Positions 36,749 to 46,713 are shown, numbered from the stretch's first letter. The stretch: DNA of 64,000 nt from Phytopseudomonas argentinensis (GCF_900113905.1 NZ_FORC01000001.1:866060-930059); one strand, 5' to 3'. Notes: a model not told the origin generated them from the letters alone. Numbers and translations: made by a program.

Positions 36749-39280
36749 ATGCTGCCGCGCGCTTTCCGCCCTCTCGCCACCCTGAGCCTCGCCGGCGTCG
36801 TCACCGGCATGGTTGCGCTGAGCGGTTGCCAATCCCTGCTCGACAGCCGTTACCGCAGCAGCGTGGCGCCGGATCAGGGCTCCTTTCACGTGCAGGGCCT
36901 GGCGCAAACCGCTTCGGTGCGTCGCAACCCGCTTGGCATGCCGCTGATCGAGACCCATACCTTCCACGACGCACTGTTTACCCTAGGCTACGTGCACGCC
37001 AGCGACCGCATCAGCCAGATGGTCAGCCTGCGCCTGATGGCCGAAGGCCGCCTGGCGGAAATGGCTGGCCCCGGTGTGCTGGAGATGGACCGTTTCATGC
37101 GCGCGGTGAACCTCAAGAAGAGCGCCGAGGTGCTCTACAAGAACGCCTCGCCACGCATGAAGGCGTTCTTCGAGGTGTACGCCCGGGGCGTCAACGCCTA
37201 CCTGTTCCGCTACCGCGACAAGCTGCCGATGGACCTGGCCGAGGCTGGTTATCGCCCGCCGTACTGGAAGCCGGAAGACTCGGTGCTGGTGTTCTGCCTG
37301 CTCAACTTCGGCCTGTCGGTGAACCTGCAGGAAGAGATCGCCGCGCTGAGCCTGACCCAGAAGGTCGGCGCCGACAAACTCGCCTGGCTGCTGCCTACCT
37401 ACCCGGACGAGCCGCTGCCGTTCGAGGAAGCCGACAAGCTCAAGGGCTTGGCCCTGGGCGGCGCCATCCCCGGTCTGCAGGCGGTGAACAGCGCCGCGGC
37501 GCAGGTGTCCGAGCAGCACATGCTTGGCGTCGCCGCCTCGAACAACTGGGCCATCGGCCCGTCGCGCAGCCGCAGCGGCAAGAGCCTGCTGGCCAACGAC
37601 ATGCACCTGCCGATCGAGCTGCCTTCGGTGTGGAGCTTCGTGCAGATCCGCGCACCGAAATTCCAGGCTTCCGGGGTGACGGTCGCGGGCATCCCCGCGG
37701 TGGTCGCCGGCTTCAACGGCAAGCTGGCCTGGGGCATGAGCATGGTCATGGGCGACAACCAGGACCTGTTCCTCGAGCAGGTCAAGCGTGAAGGCAATCG
37801 TCTGCTGTATCTCGCCGATGGCAAATGGCAGCCGGCCCTGCAGCGCCAGGAGACCTTCTTCATCAAGGGCCAGAAACCGATCCGCGAGACGATTTACGAA
37901 ACCCGCCACGGCCCGCTGCTCAACAGCGTGCTGGGCGAGCGCAAGCACCCTCTGCAGCCACTGCAATTGCAGAGCGGCTATGGCCTGGCACTGAAGACTG
38001 CACAGTTCGAGGAAGACGCCAGTCTCGACGCCTTCTTCAATCTGTCGCGGGCCCAATCCGTGGAGCAGGCCTTCGAGGCGACCCGGGAAATCCGCGCCAT
38101 GCCGCTGAACCTGGTGTTCGCCGACGCCAGCAACATCGGCTGGCAGGTCACCGGGCGCTTCCCCAATCGCCGTGAAGGCCAGGGCCTGGTGCCCTCGCCT
38201 GGCTGGGACAGCCGCTACGAGTGGGACGGCTTCGCCGACCCGATGCTCCACCCCTACGACCAGGACCCGCAGCAGGGTTGGCTGGGCAGCGCCAATCAGC
38301 GCAGCGTGCCGCGTGGCTACGGCATGCAGCTGTCCAACTCCTGGTATGCGCCGGAGCGCTACGAGCGTATCGCCCAGCTGGCTGGCAGCGGCCGTCACGA
38401 CACGCCAAGCATGATCGCCATGCAATACGACCAGACCTCGCCCTTCGTGGCCAAGCTGCAGGGCATGTTCGAAGCGCAGAACATGGCCGGCCCGCTGCGT
38501 CAGGCCATCGACCGCCTGCCCGAGCCGCAGCGCGCCAAGGCCCGCGAAGCCCTGAGCCGGCTGATGGCCTTCGACGGCAAGCTATCCGCCACCTCGGCAG
38601 ACGCCGCCGTGTACGGCGCCTTCCTGCAGCAGAGCGCCCGGGAGATCTTCCTCGACGAGTTAGGCCCGGACACCTCGCCCGCCTGGCAAGCTCTGGTCAA
38701 CACCGCCAATCTGTCCTACTCGGCGCAGGCCGATCACCTGCTCGGCCGCGACGACAGCCCGTTCTGGGACGACGTGCGCACCAGCCAGAAGGAAGACAAA
38801 CCGGCGATCCTGGCGCGCAGCCTGGCGGCCAGCATCGAGTTGCTCGAGCAACGCCTGGGCAACGAGCGCACGGCGTGGAAGTGGGGTAAGTTGCACAGCT
38901 ACGAATGGCGCAGCGCGAGCACGCAGATGGCGCCGCACCTCGGCGCCGGCCAGCGCGCCAGCATTGCTTCGCTCAAGGGCTACCTGGATCGTGGCCCCTA
39001 CCCGGCCGGGGGTGACCACAGCACCCTGAACGTCTCGGCCTACAACTGGGGGCAGGACTTCGATACCTGGCTGATCCCGAGCATGCGCATGATCGTCGAC
39101 TTCGGCCGCGAAGAACCGATGATCGGCCTGAACAGCTCCGGGCAGTCCGGCAACCCGGCCAGCCCCCATTACGCCGACGGCATCGACGCCTGGCGCCGCG
39201 CCCAGTACGTCAGCTTCCCGGTGCTGCAACAGAACCTGGAGAAGACCTACGGGCGCAAACGCCTGCTGCTGACGCCTTGA
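36749..39280 (+). CDS. quiP: Acyl-homoserine lactone acylase QuiP (penicillin acylase family)
   Basis: 843 residues, matching QuiP in length. This Ntn-hydrolase removes the acyl chain of long-chain homoserine lactones in the periplasm. A signal sequence with a lipobox-like VALSGC precedes the alpha chain ([20 protein letters not shown]). The precursor should be cut at A263/S264 ([13 protein letters not shown]), making S264 the N-terminal nucleophile of the beta chain. The neighbourhood (YchJ, LEA14-like, DUF2489) resembles PAO1 around PA1032, as I recall it. Substrate range is inferred from the family. Confidence 0.88.
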   Translation: MLPRAFRPLATLSLAGVVTGMVALSGCQSLLDSRYRSSVAPDQGSFHVQGLAQTASVRRNPLGMPLIETHTFHDALFTLGYVHASDRISQMVSLRLMAEGRLAEMAGPGVLEMDRFMRAVNLKKSAEVLYKNASPRMKAFFEVYARGVNAYLFRYRDKLPMDLAEAGYRPPYWKPEDSVLVFCLLNFGLSVNLQEEIAALSLTQKVGADKLAWLLPTYPDEPLPFEEADKLKGLALGGAIPGLQAVNSAAAQVSEQHMLGVAASNNWAIGPSRSRSGKSLLANDMHLPIELPSVWSFVQIRAPKFQASGVTVAGIPAVVAGFNGKLAWGMSMVMGDNQDLFLEQVKREGNRLLYLADGKWQPALQRQETFFIKGQKPIRETIYETRHGPLLNSVLGERKHPLQPLQLQSGYGLALKTAQFEEDASLDAFFNLSRAQSVEQAFEATREIRAMPLNLVFADASNIGWQVTGRFPNRREGQGLVPSPGWDSRYEWDGFADPMLHPYDQDPQQGWLGSANQRSVPRGYGMQLSNSWYAPERYERIAQLAGSGRHDTPSMIAMQYDQTSPFVAKLQGMFEAQNMAGPLRQAIDRLPEPQRAKAREALSRLMAFDGKLSATSADAAVYGAFLQQSAREIFLDELGPDTSPAWQALVNTANLSYSAQADHLLGRDDSPFWDDVRTSQKEDKPAILARSLAASIELLEQRLGNERTAWKWGKLHSYEWRSASTQMAPHLGAGQRASIASLKGYLDRGPYPAGGDHSTLNVSAYNWGQDFDTWLIPSMRMIVDFGREEPMIGLNSSGQSGNPASPHYADGIDAWRRAQYVSFPVLQQNLEKTYGRKRLLLTP

Positions 39281-39450
39281 GGCACCAGGCTGGTGCCGGG
39301 CGCACCAGCTCAGGGCAATAAAAAACGCACGCAAGCCGCGTCAGCCATGAGCCGATAGCGGCGTTCACTCACTGGCGCCGCCGCGGTATGGCGCGGCGGC
39401 GCTCACGAAGCGTGATCTTTACCGGCCAGGCGGCATATCCATGGCCTGAT

Positions 39451-39466
39451 TGGCACAGTCCCTGCT
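39451..39466 (+). promoter_or_regulatory. Sigma-54-like promoter of the nitrate reductase operon
   Basis: TGGCACAGTCCCTGCT fits the RpoN consensus TGGCACG-N4-TTGCW except at two positions, with the essential GG and GC exactly 10 bp apart. Transcription should start near 39477, upstream of the leader hairpins. Confidence 0.7.
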
Positions 39467-39484
39467 CATGTCCTTGCAGACATC

Positions 39485-39578
39485 GAGCACGCCGGCAGAC
39501 GGCAGGCTCCCCGAAACGAATCGGGATCGGACAAAGGCGTCCTTGCACTCACGGTGCAGGACGCCTTTTTTTCGCCCC
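39485..39578 (+). promoter_or_regulatory. Leader RNA with ANTAR-type hairpins and terminator
   Basis: From the predicted start the leader contains a hairpin closed by GAGC/GCTC (39485-39509), then CCCGA-AACGAA-TCGGG (39510-39525), a six-base loop with A at 1 and G at 4. This is followed by a terminator: GGCGTCCTTGCAC paired with GTGCAGGACGCC and a T-run (39536-39572). This order matches the nitrate-responsive leader recognised by NIT-ANTAR antiterminators such as NasR of Klebsiella. Confidence 0.65.
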
Positions 39579-39613
39579 CGCGTTGACCCGGGTTAGCTCA
39601 ACGGAGGTCGCGG

Positions 39614-40879
39614 ATGAAACGCTTGAAACTGGTGATGATCGGCAACGGCATGGCCGGCGTACGCACGCTCGAAGAGCTGCTGAAGATCGCCCCGGATCTC
39701 TACGACATCACCGTGTTCGGCGCCGAACCGCACCCCAACTACAATCGCATCCTGCTCTCGCCGGTACTGGCCGGTGAGCAGACCTTCGACGACATCGTGC
39801 TCAACGACCTCGCCTGGTATGCCGATCACGGCATCGAGCTGCGCCTGGGTCGCAAGGTGCTGGAGATCGACCGCATCCGCCGCCAGGTGATCGCCGATGA
39901 CGGCAGCCGCGCCGCGTACGACCGCCTGCTGATCGCCACCGGCTCGCGGCCGTTCATGCTGCCGATCCCCGGCAACACGCTGGACGGCGTAATCGGCTAC
40001 CGCGACATCGCCGACACCCGCCTGATGCTCGACAGCGCCACCCGGCACCGCCGCGCGGTGGTGATCGGCGGCGGCCTGCTGGGCCTGGAAGCCGCCCACG
40101 GCCTGAAGCTGCGCGGCATGGACGTCAGCGTGGTGCACAATGGCGCCACCCTGCTGGAGCGCCAGCTTGATGCCCGCGCCGGGCGCCTGCTGCAGAGCGC
40201 CCTGGAGCACCGCGGCCTGTACTTCGCCCTCGGCAAACAGACGGAGGAATTGCTGGGCACCGAGAACGGCCGAGTCAGCGCGGTACGCTTCAGCGATGGC
40301 GAACAACTGCCGGCCGACCTGGTGGTGATGGCCGCCGGCATTCGCCCCAATATCGAGCTGGCCCAGAACGCCGGCCTGCCCTGCGCCCGCGGCATTCTGG
40401 TCAACGACACCCTGCAGAGCTTCGACCCACGGGTGTATGCGGTGGGTGAATGCGTCAGCCACCGTGGCGTCGCCTATGGCCTGGTGGCGCCGCTGTTCGA
40501 GCAGGCCCGCGTGTGCGCCAGCCATCTGGCCATGCAGGGCTTTCGCCGCTACCTCGGCTCGTTGACCTCGACCAAGCTCAAGGTCACCGGCATCGAGTTG
40601 TTTTCCGCAGGCGATTTCGCAGGTCACCCGGGCACCCAGAGCATCACCCTGGACGATCCAACCACCGGCAGCTACCGCAAGCTGGTGCTCAAAAACGATG
40701 TGCTGGTCGGCGCCTGCCTGTACGGCGACACCGCTGACGCTGCCTGGTACCTGCAGCTGATCCGCGAAGGCCGTAACGTGGCGGATATCCGCGACCTGCT
40801 GATGTTCGGCGAGGAGGCTTTGGCCAGTCCGACACCGGCCATGCCTGCCGAACCGCCGCTCCTGCAGGGGGCCGCCTGA
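39614..40879 (+). CDS. NAD(P)H:FAD oxidoreductase, nitrate reductase electron-transfer subunit
   Basis: 421 residues. FAD-binding MIGNGMAGVRTLEELLK at the N-terminus and NAD-binding VVIGGGLLGLEAAHGLKLRG near 150 belong to a pyridine nucleotide-disulfide oxidoreductase fold like the N-terminal half of NirB. It lacks siroheme and BFD modules, so it probably passes electrons from NAD(P)H to nitrate reductase, as NasC of Klebsiella or NasB of Bacillus. It is the first gene after the leader and overlaps nasA by one base. Confidence 0.88.
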   Translation: MKRLKLVMIGNGMAGVRTLEELLKIAPDLYDITVFGAEPHPNYNRILLSPVLAGEQTFDDIVLNDLAWYADHGIELRLGRKVLEIDRIRRQVIADDGSRAAYDRLLIATGSRPFMLPIPGNTLDGVIGYRDIADTRLMLDSATRHRRAVVIGGGLLGLEAAHGLKLRGMDVSVVHNGATLLERQLDARAGRLLQSALEHRGLYFALGKQTEELLGTENGRVSAVRFSDGEQLPADLVVMAAGIRPNIELAQNAGLPCARGILVNDTLQSFDPRVYAVGECVSHRGVAYGLVAPLFEQARVCASHLAMQGFRRYLGSLTSTKLKVTGIELFSAGDFAGHPGTQSITLDDPTTGSYRKLVLKNDVLVGACLYGDTADAAWYLQLIREGRNVADIRDLLMFGEEALASPTPAMPAEPPLLQGAA

Positions 40880-43620
40880 TGAACGACTGCGCCACGCAGA
40901 CCACCGCCTCGACCTGCTGCTACTGCGGGGTCGGCTGCGGCGTGCTGATCGAGCATGATGGCAAGCGCATCCTCGGCGTCAGCGGCGACCCGGCGCACCC
41001 GGCCAATTTCGGCAAGCTGTGCAGCAAAGGTGCCTCGCTGCACCTGACCGGCGACCTCGCCGCCCGCGCCCTGTACCCGGAACTGCGCCTGGGCAAGGGC
41101 CTTGGCCGCACCCGCACGGATTGGGACAGCGCTCTGGATCACGCCGCCGAGGTATTCGCCGAGACCATCCGCGAGCATGGCCCGGACAGCGTCGCCTTCT
41201 ACATTTCCGGGCAGTTGCTGACCGAGGATTACTACGCCTTCAACAAGCTGGCCCGTGCCCTGGTCGGCACCAACAATATCGACAGCAATTCACGCCTGTG
41301 CATGTCCTCGGCCGTGGTCGGCTACAAGCGCAGCCTGGGTGCCGACGCGCCGCCCTGCTCCTACGAGGACATCGAAGAGGCCGACACCCTGCTGATCATC
41401 GGCAGCAACATGGCCTACGCCCACCCGATCCTGTTTCGGCGCCTGGAAGCCGCCAAGACCGACAATCCAGAGATGAAGGTGATCGTCGTCGACCCGCGGC
41501 GCACCGACACCTGCGAGCTGGCTGATCTGCACCTGGCCATCAGCCCTGGCAGCGATGTGGCGCTCCTGCACGGCGTGCTGCACCTACTAATGGAACAGAG
41601 GCGGATCGACCATGCTTTTATCGAGGTGCACACCGAGGGCTTCGACGCCTTGCAAAGCCTGGTTGCGGATTATCCACCAGAGCGCGTGGCCGAGCTGTGC
41701 GCGATCAGCGAGGCCGACCTGCGCCGCTGCGCCGACTGGATTGGCCGCTCGCCACGTTTTCTGTCGCTGTGGTGCATGGGCGTCAACCAGTCCACCGCCG
41801 GCACCGCCAAGAACGCGGCGATCATCAATCTGCACCTGGCCACCGGGCAGATCGGCAAGCCGGGTAGCGGCCCGTTCTCGCTGACCGGCCAGCCCAACGC
41901 CATGGGCGGGCGGGAAACCGGCAGCCTGAGCAACCTGCTGCCCGGCCATCGCGAGGTCGCCAACCCGGAGCATCGCGCCGAAGTCGCGGCCTACTGGGGC
42001 GTCGACCAGTTGCCCGATGCGCCGGGGCTTAGCGCGATCGAGCTGTTCGAGGCAGTCGGCAGCGGCAAGATCAAGGCGCTATGGATAGCCTGCACCAACC
42101 CGGCTCAATCGATGCCCGACCAGCACAAGGTTCATCAGGCGCTGCGCGACTGCCCATTCGTGGTGGTGCAGGAAGCGTTCTCTACCACCGAAACCTGCCG
42201 CTTCGCCGACCTGCTGCTGCCCGCTGCCAGCTGGGGCGAGAAGGAAGGCACGGTGACCAACTCCGAGCGCCGCATCAGCCGCGTGCGCCGTGCCGTGCCG
42301 GCACCTGGCGAAGCGCGGGCGGATTGGTCGATCACCTGCGACTTCGCCCGTCGCCTGGAAGCCAGGTTGCCCGGCGTGCCAGCCGGCCTTTTCGCCTTCA
42401 CCAATCCCGAGCAACTGTTCGAGGAATACAAGGTACTGACCCGCCGGCGCGACCTGGATCTGAGTGGGCTCGGCTATGGACTGCTGGAGGCCCGCGGCCC
42501 GCAGCAGTGGCCGTTTCCCGTGGGCGCCGAGCACGGTACACCGCGCCTCTACGCTGATGGCCACTTCCCGAGCGCCAACGGCCGCGCACGCTTTATCGCC
42601 GAGGCGTACCAGCCACCCCGGGAGCAACGCGACGAGCATTATCCGCTGACGCTCAATACCGGACGGTTGCGTGACCAATGGCACGGCATGAGCCGCACCG
42701 GCACCGCGGCGCGGCTGTTCGCCCATGCCGAAGAGCCCGTGCTCGGCCTGCATCCGCAGGACATCGCCCAACGCCAGTTGGAGAACGGCAGCCTGGTCGA
42801 AGTACGCAGCCGGCGCGGTGCGCTGGTGGTGCGCATGCAGACCGATGCCAGCCTACAACCGGGCCAGGCCTTCCTGCCCATGCACTGGGGCGACCGTTTT
42901 CTCAAGGGTCTGGGCATCAATGCCCTGACCTTGCCGGCGTTCGATGGGCTGTCCAAACAACCCGAGCTCAAGCACGCCGGTATCGAGGTGCGGGCCATCG
43001 ACCTGCCCTGGGCCTTCCATGCGCTGATCGAAGGCGAGGTGCAGCAGCGCCTGCAGGCCCTGCGGCCGCTGTGCGACAGCTTCGCTTATGCCAGCTTCGC
43101 CCTGGTCGGCCGCGAGACACCGGCCCTGATGATGCGCGCCGCCCACCATCACGCCCCCGCCGCGGGCCTGCTCGACCTGCTGTACGAACACCTGGGCCTC
43201 GGCGACGGGCCGGTGATGCACTACGACGACCCGCGCGACAGACAGGGCGGCATGCCCATCCACAAACGCGTGCGCATCGAGGATGGCCGCCTCACCGGTT
43301 TTGCCCTGAGTGGCGAAACCTGTGCGCGCAACTGGCTGCGTGAACTCTGGCAGAACCAGACCTCGCTGGATGACGACAGCGGCCGCGCCTTGCGCCGCTG
43401 GCTACTGGCGCCCGTGGAAAGCCCACCCGGCGAAACTCGCGCAAGCACTGGCAAAACCTTGTGCACCTGCATGAACGTCAGCGAAAACGCCGTGCGCGAC
43501 GGCATCCAGCGCGGCTGCAACCTGAATGCGCTCAAACAGAATCTCGGTTGCGGTACTCAATGCGGCTCCTGCGTACCGGAAATCAAGCGCCTGCTGGCAC
43601 TACAGACCATCGAAGCCTGA
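40879..43620 (+). CDS. nasA: Assimilatory nitrate reductase catalytic subunit NasA
   Basis: 913 residues. An N-terminal [4Fe-4S] site (C13, C16, C20 and C48) precedes the molybdopterin oxidoreductase domains, with the cofactor-binding SRLCMSSAVVGYKRSLGAD region and a molybdopterin dinucleotide-binding C-terminal domain. The last ~55 residues are a BFD-like [2Fe-2S] domain with CTCMN and CGTQCGSC. It reduces nitrate to nitrite in the cytoplasm. The start overlaps the stop of the preceding gene (TGATG). Confidence 0.96.
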   Translation: MNDCATQTTASTCCYCGVGCGVLIEHDGKRILGVSGDPAHPANFGKLCSKGASLHLTGDLAARALYPELRLGKGLGRTRTDWDSALDHAAEVFAETIREHGPDSVAFYISGQLLTEDYYAFNKLARALVGTNNIDSNSRLCMSSAVVGYKRSLGADAPPCSYEDIEEADTLLIIGSNMAYAHPILFRRLEAAKTDNPEMKVIVVDPRRTDTCELADLHLAISPGSDVALLHGVLHLLMEQRRIDHAFIEVHTEGFDALQSLVADYPPERVAELCAISEADLRRCADWIGRSPRFLSLWCMGVNQSTAGTAKNAAIINLHLATGQIGKPGSGPFSLTGQPNAMGGRETGSLSNLLPGHREVANPEHRAEVAAYWGVDQLPDAPGLSAIELFEAVGSGKIKALWIACTNPAQSMPDQHKVHQALRDCPFVVVQEAFSTTETCRFADLLLPAASWGEKEGTVTNSERRISRVRRAVPAPGEARADWSITCDFARRLEARLPGVPAGLFAFTNPEQLFEEYKVLTRRRDLDLSGLGYGLLEARGPQQWPFPVGAEHGTPRLYADGHFPSANGRARFIAEAYQPPREQRDEHYPLTLNTGRLRDQWHGMSRTGTAARLFAHAEEPVLGLHPQDIAQRQLENGSLVEVRSRRGALVVRMQTDASLQPGQAFLPMHWGDRFLKGLGINALTLPAFDGLSKQPELKHAGIEVRAIDLPWAFHALIEGEVQQRLQALRPLCDSFAYASFALVGRETPALMMRAAHHHAPAAGLLDLLYEHLGLGDGPVMHYDDPRDRQGGMPIHKRVRIEDGRLTGFALSGETCARNWLRELWQNQTSLDDDSGRALRRWLLAPVESPPGETRASTGKTLCTCMNVSENAVRDGIQRGCNLNALKQNLGCGTQCGSCVPEIKRLLALQTIEA

Positions 43621-43655
43621 CGCAGATCAGGTCGACCAGAAAGAGGAATACCGCG

Positions 43656-44402
43656 ATGAACCCAAGCGTATGGCTGATCGGCGCCGGCCCCGGCGACCCG
43701 GAACTGTTGACCCTCAAGGCGGTGCGCGCCCTCGGCCTGGCCGACGTGGTACTGATCGATGATCTGGTCAACCCGCAGGTGCTGGAGCACTGCCCGGCCG
43801 CCCGGGTGATCCGCGTCGGCAAGCGCGGCGGCTGCCGCTCGACACCTCAGGCGTTCATCCACCGCCTGATGCTGCGCTACGCCCGCCAGGGCAAGGTGGT
43901 GGCGCGCCTCAAAGGCGGCGACCCGTGCATTTTTGGCCGCGGCGGCGAAGAAGCCGACTGGCTGGCAGCCCGCGGCGTGCAGTGCGAGATCGTCAATGGC
44001 ATCACCGCCGGCCTGGCGGCGGCGACGCGCTGCGGCATCTCGCTGACCCTGCGCGGCGTGGCCCGCGGGGTGACGCTGGTCACCGCCCATACCCAGGACG
44101 GCAGCTCGCCGAACTGGCAAGCGCTGGCCCAGGGCGGCACAACGCTGGTAGTGTACATGGGCATCGCTACCCTGGCTGATACCCGCCAACACCTGCTCAA
44201 TGCCGGCATGGCGGCAGACACCGCAGTGGCGATGATCGAGAACGCCTCGCTGCCCGATCAGCGCGAATGCCGCAGCACGCTGCGGGCGATGGCCGACGAC
44301 GCTCAGGCCTTTCAGCTGAAAAGCCCAGCCATTTTGGTGATCGGCGACGTGGTTGGCGCAGCCATTCTGGCAGCCGAACAGCTGCAGTTGCATAGCGCCT
44401 GA
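43656..44402 (+). CDS. cobA: Uroporphyrinogen-III C-methyltransferase
   Basis: 248 residues from ATG 43656 (AGAGGA upstream). The SUMT signatures VWLIGAGPGDPELLTLKAVR and VARLKGGDPCIFGRGGEEA are intact. It methylates uroporphyrinogen III to precorrin-2, which leads to siroheme, the nitrite reductase cofactor. It lies 35 bp after nasA in the same operon. nirBD are not in the window. Confidence 0.95.
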   Translation: MNPSVWLIGAGPGDPELLTLKAVRALGLADVVLIDDLVNPQVLEHCPAARVIRVGKRGGCRSTPQAFIHRLMLRYARQGKVVARLKGGDPCIFGRGGEEADWLAARGVQCEIVNGITAGLAAATRCGISLTLRGVARGVTLVTAHTQDGSSPNWQALAQGGTTLVVYMGIATLADTRQHLLNAGMAADTAVAMIENASLPDQRECRSTLRAMADDAQAFQLKSPAILVIGDVVGAAILAAEQLQLHSA

Positions 44403-44498
44403 AGTGAGTACAGCGACGGCATGCCGGCACCCAGAAGGTGGCTGAAAGCACGTCGTAGAGCCCCACTGCCTGCCCGATAGACTGCGCCCCAGCGAAAC

Positions 44499-44514
44499 TG
44501 GACTGCTATTTGCA
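44499..44514 (+). promoter_or_regulatory. Weak sigma-54-like element before the nitrate regulator
   Basis: TGGACTGCTATTTGCA has GG and GC 10 bp apart and a perfect TTGCA, but only partial agreement in the -24 region. It lies about 40 bp upstream of the regulator start codon. Confidence 0.35.
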
Positions 44515-44552
44515 CCGTTCTGGTTCAATACTGCGACCCACAAGACGTTCCC

Positions 44553-45860
44553 ATGCCTGATCACAAGATGCCCGCCACCCTGCGTTTCATGCTCGCCGCC
44601 CGCCGCTGCGAGCTGCAGGGCCTGGAAAGCCTGTCCGTCACCTGTGAACTGGTTACCCGGATCAGCCTGCTGGTGCACCAGTTGCAGAAGGAACGGGGCT
44701 ACTCGAACGTCTATCTGGGCAACCAGACGGACCACTTTCTGCACCAACTTGATGCCCACAGCGCAGACTGCGCCGTCGTGGAGCGCGAGGTGCATGGTTT
44801 TTTTCTGTCCATGGACACCGCCCAGGCCAACTCCGCCGACCGCGCACGCCTGTTCAACCGCATCGCCTACGTGCTGCACGGCTTCGACGAACTGCCTGGG
44901 CTACGCCGGCGCATCCGTGAACGGCAATTGTCGCCACGCCAGGCGACCCAGGCCTTTACCCGCCTCATCGGCGGGCTGCTGGCGGTGGTCTTCGAAGCAG
45001 CTGATACCGCCGTAGATCCGGGTATCACTCGGGTGCTGGTGGCGCTGTTCAACTTCATGCAGGGCAAGGAGCTCGCCGGCCAGGAGCGTGCGGTCGGCGT
45101 CGAAGGTTTTTCTCGCGGTTACTTCGATGACGAGCTGCAAGCGCGGCTGCTGCACCTGCAGGACGGCCAGGAGCGCTGCTTCGATATCTTCGGCGAATTC
45201 GCCGACACCGAGGCCAATGCACTGTGGCAACAAATCCTCAGCACCGATACCGTTGCCCAGGTGATCAGCCTGCGCGGCGTCGCCCAGCGCACCTCGGCCG
45301 AGGCGAAGGTAGATCCGGGTTTGTGCGAACCGTGGTTCGAACTCAACACCAAGCGCATCGACGCCATGAAGCAGGTCGAAAGCCACCTGACCCAATGCCT
45401 GCTCGAACGCTGCCGGCGCAGCATCGCCGAAGCCCATGCCGACCTGGACAACCACCGCGCCCTGCTCGGCCGAGTGGCACAAATGGATGCCGGCAGCGAC
45501 CAGGCGCTGCTGTTCAGCGTGCACAGCAGCACCCTCGATTCCCCGCCCCAGGATGCCGTGGGCAATCATCTGGCCCGCTCGGTACTGGATCTTCTCCATG
45601 AGCAGAACCAGCGCCTGCAGCAGGTCAGTGACGAGCTGCAGGAAACCCGCGAAACGCTCAACGAGCGCAAGCTGATCGAGCGGGCCAAGAAGCTGCTGAT
45701 GAACGACTACGGCCTGAGCGAAGACGCGGCCTATACGCGCCTGCGCCAATCGGCCATGGAGCGCAGCATGCGCCTGGTCGACGTCGCCCAGAGCCTGCTC
45801 ACCTTCGCCGCGCGCAAGGCCCAGGAAAAGCCACGAACCGACAAGGCCCGGCGCGGCTGA
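44553..45860 (+). CDS. nasR: NIT-ANTAR nitrate-responsive antiterminator (NasR-like)
   Basis: 435 residues. Residues ~25-300 form a nitrate- and nitrite-sensing (NIT) helical domain with LVHQLQKERGYSNVYLG and ADTAVDPGITRVLVALFNFM. The C-terminal ~60 residues are an ANTAR RNA-binding domain (LIERAKKLLMNDYGLSEDAAYTRLRQSAMERS, split: LIERAKKLLMNDYGLSED and AAYTRLRQSAMERSMRLVDV). As in Klebsiella NasR, nitrate binding should free the ANTAR domain to prevent termination in the leaders of the nas operons. It lies between two operons that both carry such leaders. Confidence 0.93.
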   Translation: MPDHKMPATLRFMLAARRCELQGLESLSVTCELVTRISLLVHQLQKERGYSNVYLGNQTDHFLHQLDAHSADCAVVEREVHGFFLSMDTAQANSADRARLFNRIAYVLHGFDELPGLRRRIRERQLSPRQATQAFTRLIGGLLAVVFEAADTAVDPGITRVLVALFNFMQGKELAGQERAVGVEGFSRGYFDDELQARLLHLQDGQERCFDIFGEFADTEANALWQQILSTDTVAQVISLRGVAQRTSAEAKVDPGLCEPWFELNTKRIDAMKQVESHLTQCLLERCRRSIAEAHADLDNHRALLGRVAQMDAGSDQALLFSVHSSTLDSPPQDAVGNHLARSVLDLLHEQNQRLQQVSDELQETRETLNERKLIERAKKLLMNDYGLSEDAAYTRLRQSAMERSMRLVDVAQSLLTFAARKAQEKPRTDKARRG

Positions 45861-46082
45861 GAAAAGTGCGCTTGCTGCCGACCGCCACTCGCCAGCCCGC
45901 TTGGGATCTGTTCACGATCACTCGGCGTAAGGCATCCGCAATGGCGCAATGTGGCGAAAGCGGCCGTCGGGCGCTTTCGCTTTTGATGTTCCTCACGCTA
46001 CAAAATTAGCAGGCGACACCAATTCGCCCCTTCAGAAGGCCGAGCGCAATCGTTGCGGAGAGGGCCGGGCGGGTAGCCTTGA

Positions 46083-46275
46083 GCGACATGGATGTCGCGA
46101 GAGCCGCGATGGGCCATGGATGGCCCTTCGTGGGGGGCCGCCTAGGTCGGGCCCTCGGAGCAACGATGTAGCGAGGGAACCCCGGCGAAGCCGGGGCCGT
46201 ATGCCGGGGCTAGACCTTTTGGTTTCTTTTGGCGGGGCCGGCCATCCGGGCGATGCCAAAAGAAACCCGCTCGAC
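46083..46275. repeat. Cluster of intergenic palindromes
   Basis: Includes GACATGGATGTC, GGGCCATGGATGGCCC, CCCCGGCGAAGCCGGGG and the 13-bp inverted pair GGTTTCTTTTGGC (46221) / GCCAAAAGAAACC (46255). This family of stacked palindromes recurs in Pseudomonas genomes; its role is unknown. Confidence 0.65.
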
Positions 46276-46360
46276 AGAGCGGAACCGAACTTAAGAACAA
46301 TGCGATAACTCTGGCAAACCACAGCTCACGCACAATGTGTGGAACGATCAGCTGTAGAAA

Positions 46361-46385
46361 CTCGGGGCTAAAGCCCCTCCCACAA
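46361..46385. repeat. REP element
   Basis: CTCGGGGCTAAAGCCCCTCCCACAA contains, on the minus strand, the same 18-base core as the REP at 1042. Confidence 0.75.
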
Positions 46386-46697
46386 GTTACGCGAATGTCC
46401 GCTTCTGCCTTATTGCTGTCGATCCATCGCAAGAACAATTCCTGATACACAGAAATGGTGATGCACTGCGCACAGTGCTATCGGTTCCCAAGCCCGACCT
46501 GGTCATGCACCTGCGCCGCGCATTGATGGGGCGTCGCGCCCTGCTGCTGTGCGGCAACAAAGATCGCCCGCCTGCAACGCGCATGGCAGAGCCGTATCGA
46601 ACTCGAGCCGAAAAGGCTTGCCGCTCAGTCAGTTAACCCATTGACGGCTGCCCGCCACGGCTGACTGCCTGGCTGCCGCATAAGGTGGAAGGGCCGC

Positions 46698-46713
46698 TGG
46701 CATGCAACCTGCT
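46698..46713 (+). promoter_or_regulatory. Sigma-54-like promoter of the nitrate transporter operon
   Basis: TGGCATGCAACCTGCT matches the RpoN consensus with GG-N10-GC spacing. Start of transcription expected near 46724. Confidence 0.68.

Larger units (their letters stand above)
39281..39613. other. Intergenic region with nas promoter and leader
   Basis: 333 bp. The left part holds a hairpin after quiP (CTGGTGC/GCACCAG, 39290-39308). The right half holds the sigma-54-like promoter, the leader hairpins and the terminator of the nitrate reductase operon, described separately. Confidence 0.7.

Noticed and set aside
39462..39488. Hairpin ATGTC-CTTGCA-GACAT with a six-base loop as first ANTAR stem
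   Set aside because: It overlaps the sigma-54 promoter and would lie mostly upstream of the predicted transcription start, so it is not in the leader RNA.
46142..46450. 102-aa minus-strand frame over the palindrome cluster
   Set aside because: It is translated repeat sequence; similar spurious frames occur wherever this repeat occurs.
46387..46680. Possible gene fragment between the REP and the nitrate transporter promoter
   Set aside because: Short frames such as LSVPKPDLVMHLRRALMG have no recognisable family, start or ribosome site.
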